Source: Jiella mangrovi (GTDB taxonomy: Bacteria; Pseudomonadota; Alphaproteobacteria; Rhizobiales; Rhizobiaceae). Taken from it: a stretch of DNA of 64,000 nt. A program made the position numbers and the translations under genes. The DNA lies in the NCBI RefSeq assembly GCF_017815135.1, contig NZ_JAGJCF010000021.1:19304-83303 (forward strand), in the 5' to 3' direction. Position 1 is the first letter of the stretch. Each line of letters opens with the position of its first letter. Below are positions 28,869 through 37,872 of this stretch, one piece after another. Below the pieces are notes generated by a model. That model ran no database searches, was not told the origin of the DNA, and saw nothing but the letters and a program-made list of their open reading frames with translations.

Positions 28869-28882
28869 TGACCATCTGGTCA
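28869..28882. promoter_or_regulatory. Candidate operator TGACCA-TC-TGGTCA before uraH
   Basis: TGACCATCTGGTCA is a perfect six-base inverted repeat with a two-base centre, 20 bases upstream of the uraH start codon. TGGTC/GACCA palindromes are typical GntR-family (FadR/FCD subgroup) operators. No regulator gene is adjacent, so the binding protein is unknown. The position suggests control of the whole uraH-xdhAB transcript. Confidence 0.5.
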
Positions 28883-29042
28883 GGCAGTTTGCAACGGTCA
28901 TCCCCTGCTTCGCAAGGGCTCGGTGAACAGCTGGATCTGACGCCCGCATGAGTTAGGTTCATGGCCGTCGGACGACGGGCCGTAGGCGGTTGCCATCGGC
29001 AGACCGACGAACCGCCGCAATGCGGCCCAACGGGATGAGTTC

Positions 29043-30083
29043 ATGTTCGAGAGTCTCAACGACGCCGCAGCCGCCCTGGAAGCGCTTTTCGACCGACCGC
29101 AGCTGGATATCGTGGTCGAGGCACTGGTTCCGGCGATCGTCTTTGCGCCGCTGCCGGACAGTGTCCGAAAGACCGGGGGCTCACGGCTCGGTGGCACGCC
29201 CGACATGGCGCCAGGCAGCGTCTGGCCGAGCCCGACACCACCCGAAGACCCCGCCGAGATCGCCGATCGCGGCCGTGGCGAGACGCTCCGCCAGCATCTT
29301 GCGGCTGATCTGCCCTTTGCCTTCATCGCGCAGCTGGATCTGAAAGACGCCGCGGCGCTGGGAGACATCGCCGCCGACCTGCCGGATGCCGGCAGGCTGC
29401 TGTTCTTCGCCGATCTCCCCGTCCTACCTTGGGAAGCCGGATCGCGGCCCGTTCGCGTCGTCTACGACCAGTCGGCCGAAAGCGATCTCGCGCCGCTGCC
29501 GATGCACGCAGAGCTTTCCGAAGCCGCCGCTGCCGAGAGGGCCGAGATGGCGAAAATCCAGGAGCGATTTGGTCGCGCCCGTCCGCCCGAGACAGCGGGA
29601 ACGCATTTTGCCGCCGTCGGGCGCGAAATAAAGCTGCGAAAGGTGTTCAAGCTTCCCGATCCGGCCTCGCTGGAAATTGCGGCGATCCCGGACCTCCAGG
29701 TGAGATCCCAGTCACCGGCGACTGACGATTTTCGCGACGACTACGAGGAGGCCATCGAATTATTCCAGGAGGGGTTCGACTCGCGCCGCAGCGGCAAGCG
29801 CCAACAGCTTCTCGGCAGCCCCCAGCCCGAGCAGGACGATCCGCGCTACGATGCCGTCGTCGTCTCGACCTTCGGCAAGCAGGACCTGTCATCGCAGGAA
29901 TGGCAGGCGAACAAGGCGATGATCAAGGAACGCGCGGTGGAGTGGCGGCTCTTGTTCCAGCTCGATCTCGCCGACTGGATGCAGGCCGATCTGATCGAGG
30001 GTACGATTTTCTTCCTCATCCGTCAGGATGACCTGACCAGACACGACTTCGATCGCGTCGTCGGCGTCTATCAACAGACCTGA
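29043..30083 (+). CDS. DUF1963 (YwqG-like) domain protein
   Basis: A 346-residue soluble protein with the DUF1963 pattern: SRLGGTPDMAPGSVWP near residue 45, PFAFIAQLDLKDAAAL, AGRLLFFADLP, and later RLLFQLDLADWM and GTIFFLIRQDDL near the C-terminus. The function of the family is not known. No signal peptide or membrane segment is seen. It stands alone, divergent from uraH and convergent with tesB. The gap to tesB is 68 bases. Confidence 0.85.
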   Translation: MFESLNDAAAALEALFDRPQLDIVVEALVPAIVFAPLPDSVRKTGGSRLGGTPDMAPGSVWPSPTPPEDPAEIADRGRGETLRQHLAADLPFAFIAQLDLKDAAALGDIAADLPDAGRLLFFADLPVLPWEAGSRPVRVVYDQSAESDLAPLPMHAELSEAAAAERAEMAKIQERFGRARPPETAGTHFAAVGREIKLRKVFKLPDPASLEIAAIPDLQVRSQSPATDDFRDDYEEAIELFQEGFDSRRSGKRQQLLGSPQPEQDDPRYDAVVVSTFGKQDLSSQEWQANKAMIKERAVEWRLLFQLDLADWMQADLIEGTIFFLIRQDDLTRHDFDRVVGVYQQT

Positions 30084-30151
30084 GACGACCGCTTCCTGCG
30101 CCATGACCTGACCGGCCGCCCAAAGATCCGGCCAGAGATCACGCCGAGAAA

Positions 30152-31012
30152 TCACCGCTTCGGCCGGATCAGCCCTTCCTGCGCCACCGAGGCGATCAGC
30201 GTGCCGTCGAGGCCGTAGAGCGAGCCGCGCGTCAGCCCTCGCCCGCCGGAGGAGGACGGCGAATCCTGGGTGTAGAGCATCCACTCCGACACCCGCGCCG
30301 GCCGGTGAAACCACATCGCATGGTCGAGGCTCGCCGCCTGGACCCTTTCGTCGAAGACCGAAAGCCCATGGGCAAAGAGCGCCGTGTCGAGCAGGGTCAT
30401 GTCGGAGAGATAGGCGAGGACGACGGTGTTGAGGGCCGCATCGTCCCCGACATCGCCGCGGCAGCGCACCCAGCTGTGCTGGTACGGCTCGAGCTTTTCG
30501 TTCGACAGGAAGTGCTCGAGGCGAACCGGGCGGAACTCGATCGGCCGCTGCCGCTGCCAGTAGCGCTGGACCGCGGGCGAGGCGTTCTTCAGGAACAGCT
30601 CTTCCACCGCCTTGCTGTCGGGCAGCTCGTCGGGCCGGGGAACGTCCGGCATCGCCAGTTGATGCTCGAAGCCCTCTTCGTGTTTCTGGAAAGAGGCCGA
30701 CAGCGAGAAGATCGCCTTGCCATGCTGCATGGCGACGATGCGGCGGGTGGTGAACGAGCCCCCGTCCCGGATCCGGTCGACGCTGTAGACGATCGGCACC
30801 GCCGGGTCGCCCGGCCGCATGAAATAGCAATGCAGGGAGTGGCAGGCGCGCTCCGGCGGGACGGTCCGGATCGCGGCAGTCAGCGCCTGGGCGATCACCT
30901 GCCCGCCGAAAACGCGCTGCCATCCATTGTCCGGACTCACCCCGCGAAACAGATCTTCCTCGAGTTTTTCGAGGTCGAGGATCGTCAGAAGCTGTTCAAC
31001 CGGGTCGCTCAT
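30152..31012 (-). CDS. tesB: TesB, acyl-CoA thioesterase II
   Basis: A 286-residue double-hotdog thioesterase that hydrolyses medium- and long-chain acyl-CoA; the length equals that of the E. coli enzyme. Visible motifs are GWQRVFGGQVIAQALTAA, HSLHCYFMRPGDPAVPIVY, SFTTRRIVAMQHGKAIFSLS and ASLDHAMWFHRPA (catalytic Asp). The start was set at MSDPVEQLL (31012); the frame extends to 31111 but adds a cysteine-containing stretch unlike the family. It is divergent from the UbiH-like gene across 154 bases. Confidence 0.95.
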   Translation of the reverse strand: MSDPVEQLLTILDLEKLEEDLFRGVSPDNGWQRVFGGQVIAQALTAAIRTVPPERACHSLHCYFMRPGDPAVPIVYSVDRIRDGGSFTTRRIVAMQHGKAIFSLSASFQKHEEGFEHQLAMPDVPRPDELPDSKAVEELFLKNASPAVQRYWQRQRPIEFRPVRLEHFLSNEKLEPYQHSWVRCRGDVGDDAALNTVVLAYLSDMTLLDTALFAHGLSVFDERVQAASLDHAMWFHRPARVSEWMLYTQDSPSSSGGRGLTRGSLYGLDGTLIASVAQEGLIRPKR

Positions 31013-31166
31013 CCATAGATACTCCGCATTGGGCGCCCCGTTCGTACAAGGTGCCCGCATCGATCGCAAAGGTCTTGGAAGGGCTCTGCCCGACGCGGCC
31101 TTTTCATGCACACAGAGAAGGCGGCCGCCCGTTCGGACGTGACCGGCAGCCCGTGGAGACGAGACG

Positions 31167-32414
31167 ATGAGCGAAACGACCGCGAACAGGCCGGACGACA
31201 GGGTCGATATTCTCGTCGCCGGCGCCGGCTATGTCGGCCTGACGACGGCCGTCGCCATCAAGCAGGCAGCCCCGCATCTCACCGTTTCGATCGTCGATGC
31301 GGCCCCCGACGAGGTGTGGAAAAAGGACGGCCGCGCCTCGGCCGTCGCCGCCGCCGCCGTCAAGATGCTCGATCAGCTTCAGATCTGGCCTTCGATCGTC
31401 GGCGAGGCGCAGCCGATCACCGAGATGATCGTCACCGATTCCAAGGCCGCCGATGCGGTCCGCCCGGTCTTCCTCACCTTCGGCGGCGAAGCGCAGCCGG
31501 GCGAGCCCTTCGCCCATATGACCCCCAATGTCGCGCTCAACGGCGCCTTGCGAGACCGCGCCGGCGAACTCGGCATTTCCATCCGCCAGGGCCTTGCGGT
31601 TTCCGGCATCACCGAGGCCGTCGGCCATGTCGATGTCCGGCTTTCGGACGGATCGACGCTTGCCGCGCGGCTGCTCGTCGCCTGCGACGGCGTCAAGTCG
31701 GCGATCCGCGACATGGCGGGCATCCGCACGCTCTACTGGGACTATGGCCAGTCCGGCATCGTCGCAACCGTCGGCCACGAGCGCCCGCATGAGGGCCGGG
31801 CCGAGGAACACTTTCTCCCCTCCGGCCCCTTCGCCATCCTGCCGCTCAAGGGCAACCGCTCCTCGCTGGTCTGGACCGAGCCGACCCGGGAGGCCGAGCG
31901 CCTCGTCAATGCCGACGACATGGTGTTCGAGCTGGAACTCGAACAGCGCTTCGGCCACCGCCTCGGCGCACTCACCGTCGAGGGGCCCCGCCGCGCCTTT
32001 CCGCTCGGCCTGACGCTCGCCCGCGACTTCGTCAAACCGCGCGTCGCCCTTGCCGGCGACGCCGCCCACGGCATCCACCCGATCGCCGGCCAGGGCCTCA
32101 ATCTCGGCTTCAAGGACGCGGCGGCCCTCGCCGAAACCGTCGTCGATGCCGAACGCCGCGGCCTCGACATCGGCGCGATCGACGTTCTGGAGGGCTACCA
32201 GCGCTGGCGGCGCTTCGACACCGTCCAGATGGGCGTCACCACCGACGTCCTCAACCGCCTGTTTTCCAACGACAACACGGTCCTGCGCATGGCCCGCTCC
32301 TTCGGCCTGTCGCTGGTCGACCGGGCGCCGTCGCTGAAGGACTTCTTCATCGGCCAGGCCGCAGGGCTAACCAAGGGGCCGAGCCCGCGATTGTTGAGGG
32401 GCGAGGCGATCTGA
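31167..32414 (+). CDS. UbiH/UbiF-family FAD-dependent monooxygenase (ubiquinone biosynthesis type)
   Basis: A 415-residue flavin hydroxylase. It has the N-terminal dinucleotide fold VDILVAGAGYVGLTTAVAI, the mid-protein ACDGVKSAIRDMAG (DG motif) and RVALAGDAAHGIHPIAGQGL (GD motif), the order found in UbiH, UbiF and UbiL that hydroxylate the ubiquinone ring. Which ring position it acts on cannot be told from sequence alone. GGAGACGAG lies just before the ATG. It is a single gene divergent from tesB, as seen in many rhizobial genomes. Confidence 0.9.
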   Translation: MSETTANRPDDRVDILVAGAGYVGLTTAVAIKQAAPHLTVSIVDAAPDEVWKKDGRASAVAAAAVKMLDQLQIWPSIVGEAQPITEMIVTDSKAADAVRPVFLTFGGEAQPGEPFAHMTPNVALNGALRDRAGELGISIRQGLAVSGITEAVGHVDVRLSDGSTLAARLLVACDGVKSAIRDMAGIRTLYWDYGQSGIVATVGHERPHEGRAEEHFLPSGPFAILPLKGNRSSLVWTEPTREAERLVNADDMVFELELEQRFGHRLGALTVEGPRRAFPLGLTLARDFVKPRVALAGDAAHGIHPIAGQGLNLGFKDAAALAETVVDAERRGLDIGAIDVLEGYQRWRRFDTVQMGVTTDVLNRLFSNDNTVLRMARSFGLSLVDRAPSLKDFFIGQAAGLTKGPSPRLLRGEAI

Positions 32415-32499
32415 GCGGTGAAGTCATAGGCGGGACGCCCGCATTTCAGGATGCGCTGCCTCATTCGCACATTCTGACGAGCGCGCCGATGCTGTAGAA

Positions 32500-32620
32500 C
32501 AGGCGTCCGCTTTTATCGCGCTCGTCATGCTCGGGCCCCGTCCCGAGCATCCAGTGCGCCGTTTAAGCTTCTGTTGTGTCAGACGTTTCTGGATTCTCGG
32601 GACGGGGCCCCAGAATGACG
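32500..32620. repeat. Dispersed hairpin repeat, intact copy
   Basis: Arms 32523-32554 and 32589-32620 are inverted copies with three mismatches, flanking a 34-base centre that includes GCCGTTTAAGCTTCTGTTG. Positions 32500-32592 match 63786-63878 at 89 of 93 positions. The arms resemble those at 17653-17799. This is the full-length version of the copy truncated at the right end of the window. Confidence 0.88.
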
Positions 32621-32827
32621 AAGCGTCGAATGCTGCGCCTTCTCGATCAAGTCGTGCCCCCTTAAGGATCGTGTCGCGCACTGAGCGTCCATTCGGACGC
32701 ATGGCGCTTCAAGCCTGAGCGCCCCCATTCCGAGACTCGACCGATATATGATCAGGCGAGTCTCGAAGCGCGCGGGCGCGCGTCCATGGATCTGCCTCTT
32801 GAAACGAGAAGAAAACACCGAGCCGGC

Positions 32828-32897
32828 AGAAGCCCCCTTGCCCTTCGAGGCTCGCCTCGCTTGGCTCGGGTCGCTCCTCAGGACGAGGGGGCTTCTG
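32828..32897. repeat. CCTTCGAGG-type palindromic repeat
   Basis: AGAAGCCCCC at the left and GGGGGCTTCT at the right bracket a region with CCCTTCGAGG and CCTCAGGACGAGG. It belongs to the same broad family as the CCTCATCCTGAGG/CCTCGAAGG units at 39140-39510, common in intergenic DNA of this bacterial order. Confidence 0.7.
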
Positions 32898-32955
32898 CTT
32901 CCAGACGGCGACAATTGGTCCGCAGGTGCAAAACCCACGGACCCCCGCCATCACA

Positions 32956-34188
32956 TCACTTGGCGGCGGTCTTCGCCGCCTCGCAGCTGCCGTCGGCGAT
33001 CGACTGGAAGGCCTGATCGCCGGGGATGGTGCGGATGATCTTGTAGTAGTCCCACTTTTCCTTGCTCTCCTCCGGCGTCTTCACCTGGGCGAGGAACATG
33101 TCGTGGACCATCAGACCGTCGGCGCGGACCTTGCCATTGCGGGCGAAGGCGTCCTCGATCGGCATGGTCTTCAGCTGGGCGATGACCTTTTTCGGATCGT
33201 CGGTTCCGATCTCCTTGACGGCCTTCAGATATTGCAGCGCCGAGGAATACATGCCGGCCTGCACCATGGTCGGCTTCGACCCTGTCTTCTCCTCGAACTT
33301 GGCGCTCCATTCGCGCGCCTTGTCGTCGAGATCCCAGTAGAAGCCGGTGGTCAGCGTCAGCCCCTTCGCCGCGTCGAGGCCGAGGGCGTCGACGTCGGTG
33401 AGGAAGAGGAGAAGCGAGGCGAGCTTCTGGCCGCCCTGGACGATGCCGAATTCCTGCGCCTGCTTGACCGAATTCTGGGTGTCGGTGCCGGCATTGGCAA
33501 GGCCGATCACCTGGGCACCCGAGCCCTGCGCCTGCAGGAGGAAGGAGGAAAAGTCCGGCGTCGGGAACGGCGCGGCGACCTGGCCGACCACCTCGCCGCC
33601 ATTGGCCTTTACGGCATTCGCCGCAGTCTTTTCCAGATTGTGCCCGAAGGTGTAGTCGGCAGTGATGAAGTACCAGGACTTGTCGCCCTCCTTCACCATG
33701 GCGACGGCCGTTCCGTTGGCGAGGGCGTCGGTGTCGTAGGTCCAGTGGAGACCCGTCTCGGGCGCGCAGTTCTCGTTGGTGAGAGCGTTGGTGGCGCCGC
33801 CGTTGTTGATGTAGGCGACGTTCTTTTCCGAGGTGATGCCCTGGAGCGCGATGCCGGCGCCGGAATTGGCGCCGCCCAGGATCAGGTCGACATGGTCCTG
33901 ATCGGCCCATTGGCGGGCGATGTTGGAGCCGATATCCGCCTTGTTCTGGTGATCACCCGACAGAAGCTGGATCGGCTTGCCGTCGATCTGGCCGCCCATC
34001 TCGTCGATGGCCATCTGGACCGCCGCGACGGACCCCTCGCCGTCGAGCGCCGAATAGGCGCCGGACATGTCGAGAATCATGCCGATCTTGACGGCGTCGT
34101 TGCTGATGCCGCCGGCATCCTGCGCGCTGGCCGCGCCCGCCAGAGCCGTGGCGGCTCCCGCCAAGAGAACCGTCTTCAGAAATTTCAT
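32956..34188 (-). CDS. Branched-chain amino acid type ABC transporter substrate-binding protein
   Basis: A 410-residue periplasmic protein of the LivJ/Leu-binding family (Peripla_BP_6). A Sec signal peptide is clear (MKFLKTVLLAGAATALAGAASA, cleaved before QDAGG), followed by VKIGMILDMSGAYSALDGEG, the usual first strand of the family, and YFITADYTFGHNLEKT. The start at 34188 has GGGAGG well placed upstream; the longer frame to 34266 is rejected. No permease or ATPase genes are adjacent, so it is an orphan binding protein and its ligand cannot be stated. Confidence 0.92.
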   Translation of the reverse strand: MKFLKTVLLAGAATALAGAASAQDAGGISNDAVKIGMILDMSGAYSALDGEGSVAAVQMAIDEMGGQIDGKPIQLLSGDHQNKADIGSNIARQWADQDHVDLILGGANSGAGIALQGITSEKNVAYINNGGATNALTNENCAPETGLHWTYDTDALANGTAVAMVKEGDKSWYFITADYTFGHNLEKTAANAVKANGGEVVGQVAAPFPTPDFSSFLLQAQGSGAQVIGLANAGTDTQNSVKQAQEFGIVQGGQKLASLLLFLTDVDALGLDAAKGLTLTTGFYWDLDDKAREWSAKFEEKTGSKPTMVQAGMYSSALQYLKAVKEIGTDDPKKVIAQLKTMPIEDAFARNGKVRADGLMVHDMFLAQVKTPEESKEKWDYYKIIRTIPGDQAFQSIADGSCEAAKTAAK

Positions 34189-34665
34189 GCTGTTTCCTCC
34201 CATGAAAACCCGTTCGGGCACCGCGATGGCCATCGACACCTCCTGTCGATGGCGACCGTCGCACAACCGCCGTCACCGACCATTGCGCGCTGCCCGTCGC
34301 CATAGTGAACGGCCTCTGCCTCAAGGGCAAATCGAACTTTAGGTTGAGGCCTGGAGCGGGCGGAAACACCGCGCCGGCAGGCGCCAGGACAACGCCAACG
34401 GCCGGTAGGTCAGGGATGCTGACGCAAGCGCCGAAAAAAATAAACGCCCCTGCCCGCCTTGCGCCCGCCATCGATAGCGGGCATATTCAACCCATCGATC
34501 TTGCTTGTAAAATTTCGGTTCCGCGCCAGCCGCTTCGGCTTGAGGTGTCTCACACACCCGCATCGGACAGAGGCGCACCGACTGATCTTCTCTTCAAAAT
34601 CGAAAAGCCAAGGACCAGGCGTTCGGCCTGATCCGCATCACTATGTCGATACGAAGGAGATCGCC
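34189..34665. other. Divergent promoter region of the binding-protein and cold-shock genes
   Basis: No gene is supported. An A-tract (around 34433-34445, GAAAAAAATAAA) and the AT-richer TTGCTTGTAAAATTTC near 34501 are the only promoter-like spots. Cold-shock genes usually have long untranslated leaders, which would fit the distance from these to the start at 34666. Confidence 0.4.
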
Positions 34666-34875
34666 ATGCCCGTCGGAACCGTAAAGTTCTTCAATACTCA
34701 AAAAGGCTTCGGCTTCATCGCTCCCGAAGGCGGTTCGCAGGACGTTTTCGTCCATGCCACGGCCGTTGAGCGCGCCGGCCTCGGCACCATCGTCGAAGGC
34801 CAGAAGCTGCAGTTCGAAGTCGTCACGGACCGCCGCACCGGCCGTTCGTCGGCCGACAATCTGCAGGCTGTCTAA
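34666..34875 (+). CDS. cspA: CspA-family cold-shock protein
   Basis: A 69-residue single cold-shock domain that binds single-stranded nucleic acid and melts RNA structure. RNP1 ([11 protein letters not shown]) and RNP2 (DVFVHATAV) are intact, and it begins GTVKFFNTQ. The ATG at 34666 has AAGGAG nine bases upstream. An intrinsic terminator follows after 60 bases, so the gene is probably monocistronic. Confidence 0.97.
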   Translation: MPVGTVKFFNTQKGFGFIAPEGGSQDVFVHATAVERAGLGTIVEGQKLQFEVVTDRRTGRSSADNLQAV

Positions 34876-34935
34876 GCCACTTGCTTCAGGACGCTGACCA
34901 CGGATGTACCGGCAGCGTCGTCAGGCGATAGAGGA

Positions 34936-34960
34936 AGGCCGGGTTCGCCCGGCCTTTTTT
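34936..34960 (+). terminator. Intrinsic terminator after the cold-shock gene
   Basis: AGGCCGGG, a TTCG loop and CCCGGCCT form an eight-pair GC-rich stem, followed directly by a run of six Ts. This is a classical rho-independent terminator. Confidence 0.93.
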
Positions 34961-35189
34961 GTTGGCGGAACGCCGCCGCGCCGCGCGCTGCCGGGTGAAA
35001 TGCCGAATGGCCCCGACAAGCACCATGCCTGTGCGGAACAGTTTGTCGCCCTATCTATCTTCAACGAAGGCCCGGTCCGAAAGATCAGCCGGCAGGGCAG
35101 CATGCGGTGATCAGACGATCTCCTCGCGTCCCCCGCAATCGAAGCGGACGCGAACGGCGCTTTGACGCCTGACGACGAGCGAGACCAAC

Positions 35190-35417
35190 ATGAATCAGAA
35201 AACCCTTGATCGGGCCGAGCGGGTCTTCGGAACGCCGGTCGAACGCCATGAAAAGGGGTCTGCCATGACCCTGATCCGCGAAGAGTCCGACGCGACGCGC
35301 GAAAAGTCGGCCAAATTGAAGGCGATGCGGCTGGCCCGCGAGGCGGATGCTCCCGAAGAGCCCACGGCCCCGACACGCGCCGCTCCGAAGAAGAAGGTCA
35401 AGCGCGGCCGCACTTAA
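35190..35417 (+). CDS. Small hypothetical protein, charged
   Basis: A 75-residue protein with an Arg/Glu-rich helix in the first half (EESDATREKSAKLKAMRLAR) and a Pro/Ala then Lys/Arg-rich tail (APKKKVKRGRT). It has no signal peptide or membrane segment. I do not recognise a family beyond short rhizobial hypotheticals of this type. GAGCGAGACC precedes the ATG but no strong ribosome site is seen. It stands alone behind the cold-shock gene. Confidence 0.6.
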   Translation: MNQKTLDRAERVFGTPVERHEKGSAMTLIREESDATREKSAKLKAMRLAREADAPEEPTAPTRAAPKKKVKRGRT

Positions 35418-35771
35418 GGCGCGCGCCCTGCCGGATGGCGCTCAGCCAGGCGGGCATCCTTCATGAGACCGTGAAGGAAGGCCTCGTTCTTCGAAGTTCG
35501 ATGCCCTGCAGACGCGACATCGCCCGCGCCGGGACGAAAGCGACGAGCTCGCCCCATCGATCGGCCGCACCCTCGGGGAGCTGAGCGATTCGTTCCGCCA
35601 AGCCGCGCCATCGGGGTAATTTGTTTCCCTTCTGCGCCTCACAAGACAATCCGCGCCCGTGATCGTTTCGCCGATCCAGCCTATCTAGAACGTCACCAGA
35701 CCGGCATGGCGCATCGATCCCATCGGACGATGCTTCTTTTATCGCCGGGAACCGGCCGACGGAGAGAGACG
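35418..35771. other. Gap before the cys genes
   Basis: No gene is confidently supported. A minus-strand frame with a TTG start (35461-35649, 62 codons) looks partly protein-like but has no ribosome site. The promoter for the DUF2849-cysI-DUF934-cysH unit should lie near 35650-35770. A cysG gene, often placed just before DUF2849, is not here. Confidence 0.4.
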
Positions 35772-36122
35772 ATGGCGAAAGACCACCGCGCGGGATCGAA
35801 GGTTCGCGGCGACAAGCTGCCGGCGATCCTCATGGCGAGCCACCTGCTCGAGGGCGACACCGTCTTTCTGAGCGAAAGCGGCTGGACCCTCGACCCGTCA
35901 GCGGCCCGGATCGCGCACGATGCGGAAACTTCGGCAGCCATGGAGGCCGAAGGCAAAGCGGCAGCCAGCGCCAACATCGTCATCGACCCCTATCTCGTGC
36001 CCGTCGATCTGACCGAAAGCGGCCTGCCGCTTGCCCGGCATTTCCGCGACGCCATGCGCCAGCGCGGGCCGTCGATCCACCCCGACATGGGCAAGCAGGC
36101 CGAGTTCGCGCCGCTCGACTGA
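35772..36122 (+). CDS. DUF2849 domain protein of the cysteine biosynthesis operon
   Basis: A 116-residue small protein with AILMASHLLEGDTVFLSESGW and NIVIDPYLVPVDL, the hallmark of DUF2849. In alphaproteobacteria this family is nearly always encoded beside cysI, so a role in siroheme-dependent sulfite reduction is inferred; its biochemistry is unknown. The ATG at 35772 follows GGAGAGAGACG; the earlier in-frame ATG at 35706 lacks this. cysI starts 61 bases downstream. Confidence 0.88.
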   Translation: MAKDHRAGSKVRGDKLPAILMASHLLEGDTVFLSESGWTLDPSAARIAHDAETSAAMEAEGKAAASANIVIDPYLVPVDLTESGLPLARHFRDAMRQRGPSIHPDMGKQAEFAPLD

Positions 36123-36183
36123 CATTTTTCGAAGTTGCGCCGCGCGGGCCGACCGCCCCGGCGCCGACCACAAGGGACGCATC

Positions 36184-37872
36184 ATGTACCGCTATGATGA
36201 ATTCGACGAACGTTTCGTGCGCGAACGCGTCGCCCAGTTCCGCGGCCAGGTCGAGCGGCGGCTCGACGGCTCGCTGAGCGAGGACGAGTTCAAGCCGTTG
36301 CGGCTGAAGAACGGGCTCTATCTCCAGCTCCACGCCTACATGCTGCGCATCGCTGTGCCCTACGGCACGATGAATAGCCGTCAGCTGCGCCAGCTGGCGC
36401 ACATCGCCGAGACCTACGACAAGGGCTACGGCCACTTCACCACGCGCCAGAACCTGCAGTTCAACTGGCCGAAGCTGAAGGATGTGCCTGAGATCCTGGA
36501 CCTTCTTGCCGATGTCGAGATGCACTGCATCCAGACCTCGGGCAACTGCATCCGCAACGTGACGTCGGACCAGTTTGCCGGCGTCGCCAAAGACGAGGTC
36601 GAGGACCCGCGCCCGACCGCCGAGCTCCTGCGCCAGTGGTCGAGCCTGCATCCGGAATTCGTCTGGCTGCCGCGCAAGTTCAAGATCGCGGTGACCGGCG
36701 CCGAGCACGACCGCGCGGCGATCAAGGTCCACGACATCGGGCTGAAGCTGAAACGCGACGATGCCGGCGAGATCGGCTACGAGGTGAGCGTCGGCGGCGG
36801 GCTCGGCCGGACGCCGATGATCGGCAAGATCATCAAGGACTTCCTGCCGAAGAGCGAGCTTCTCGCCTATCTCGAAGCCGTCATGCGCGTTTACAATTCC
36901 GAAGGGCGGCGTGACAACAAGTACAAGGCACGCGTGAAAATTCTCGTCCACGAAACCGGCGAGGACGAGTTCCGCGCGATGGTGGAAGAGGAATACGCCA
37001 AGCTGGATGGACCGACCATCAACGCGCCGCAGGAAGAGGTCGAGCGGATCGCGGCCTATTTCGCCTCGCCCGCCTACGAGACGCTGCCCGAAACGTCGGC
37101 GACGCTCGCGAAGGCGCAGGCCAACGATCCGGCGCTCGCACGCTTCGTCGAGCAGAACGGCTTTGCCCACAAGCAGCCGGGCTATATCGCGCTCACCATC
37201 GCGCTGAAGGAGATCGGCGCGGTGCCCGGTGACATGAGTGCCGCCCAGATGCGTGCCTTCGCCGACATCGCCGAGCGCTATTCCTTCGACGAGTTCCGCG
37301 TCACCCACAGCCAGAACCTCGTCCTGCCGCATGTGAAGCAGGACGACGTCCCGGCCGTTTTCGCGGCGCTGAAGGAAGCCGGCCTCGCCTCCGCCAATGC
37401 CGGCCTGATCACCGACATCATCGCCTGCCCGGGCCTCGACTACTGTGCCCTGGCAACGGCGAAATCGATCCCGATCGCCCAGGCGATCGCCAAGACCTTC
37501 GCTGACGAGGAGCGCCAGAAGAAGATCGGCCTCCTGCCGATCAAGATTTCCGGCTGCATCAACGCCTGCGGCCATCACCATGTCGGTGCGATCGGGATTC
37601 TGGGGCTCGAAAAGGGCGGCCGCGAGAACTACCAGATCACCGTCGGCGGCGATGCCAGCGAGCATGCCGCCCTTGGCGAACGGCTCGGCCCCGGCATCGA
37701 CGCGGCGGACGTGCCGGCCGCGATCGAGGCGATCGTCGAGACCTATCTTGGCGAGAAACAAGGTGGCGAAAGCTTCATGGAGACCGTCCGCCGGACCGGC
37801 CCCGAGCCGTTCAAGGCCGGGTTCACCGCCTTCATCGAAAGCCGGACACTCGAGACGGAGGCCGTCGGCTGA
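36184..37872 (+). CDS. cysI: CysI, sulfite reductase hemoprotein (ferredoxin/NADPH-type)
   Basis: A 562-residue siroheme and [4Fe-4S] enzyme that reduces sulfite to sulfide with six electrons. Siroheme-side arginine motifs include GYGHFTTRQNLQFNWP and THSQNLVLPHV. The four cluster cysteines are in CPGLDYCALATA and ISGCINACGHHHVG. Start at 36184 gives MYRYDEFDERFVRER, typical of the family; the longer frame into the previous gene is rejected. It overlaps DUF934 downstream (TGATG). The electron donor subunit (CysJ or a ferredoxin reductase) is not in the window. Confidence 0.95.
   Translation: MYRYDEFDERFVRERVAQFRGQVERRLDGSLSEDEFKPLRLKNGLYLQLHAYMLRIAVPYGTMNSRQLRQLAHIAETYDKGYGHFTTRQNLQFNWPKLKDVPEILDLLADVEMHCIQTSGNCIRNVTSDQFAGVAKDEVEDPRPTAELLRQWSSLHPEFVWLPRKFKIAVTGAEHDRAAIKVHDIGLKLKRDDAGEIGYEVSVGGGLGRTPMIGKIIKDFLPKSELLAYLEAVMRVYNSEGRRDNKYKARVKILVHETGEDEFRAMVEEEYAKLDGPTINAPQEEVERIAAYFASPAYETLPETSATLAKAQANDPALARFVEQNGFAHKQPGYIALTIALKEIGAVPGDMSAAQMRAFADIAERYSFDEFRVTHSQNLVLPHVKQDDVPAVFAALKEAGLASANAGLITDIIACPGLDYCALATAKSIPIAQAIAKTFADEERQKKIGLLPIKISGCINACGHHHVGAIGILGLEKGGRENYQITVGGDASEHAALGERLGPGIDAADVPAAIEAIVETYLGEKQGGESFMETVRRTGPEPFKAGFTAFIESRTLETEAVG

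Larger units (their letters stand above)
32415..32955. other. Gene-free gap with two dispersed repeats
   Basis: No coding sequence is supported. Two repeats (32500-32620 and 32828-32897) are listed separately. The rest holds only short shadow frames. Confidence 0.6.

Noticed and set aside
32500..32620. Hairpin considered as a small RNA gene or riboswitch
   Set aside because: Near-identical copy at the window end and related arms elsewhere show it is a dispersed repeat; no promoter is visible.
35461..35649. 62-codon minus ORF with TTG start after the small hypothetical gene
   Set aside because: Partly protein-like but no ribosome site and no recognisable family; kept only as a note in the gap entry.
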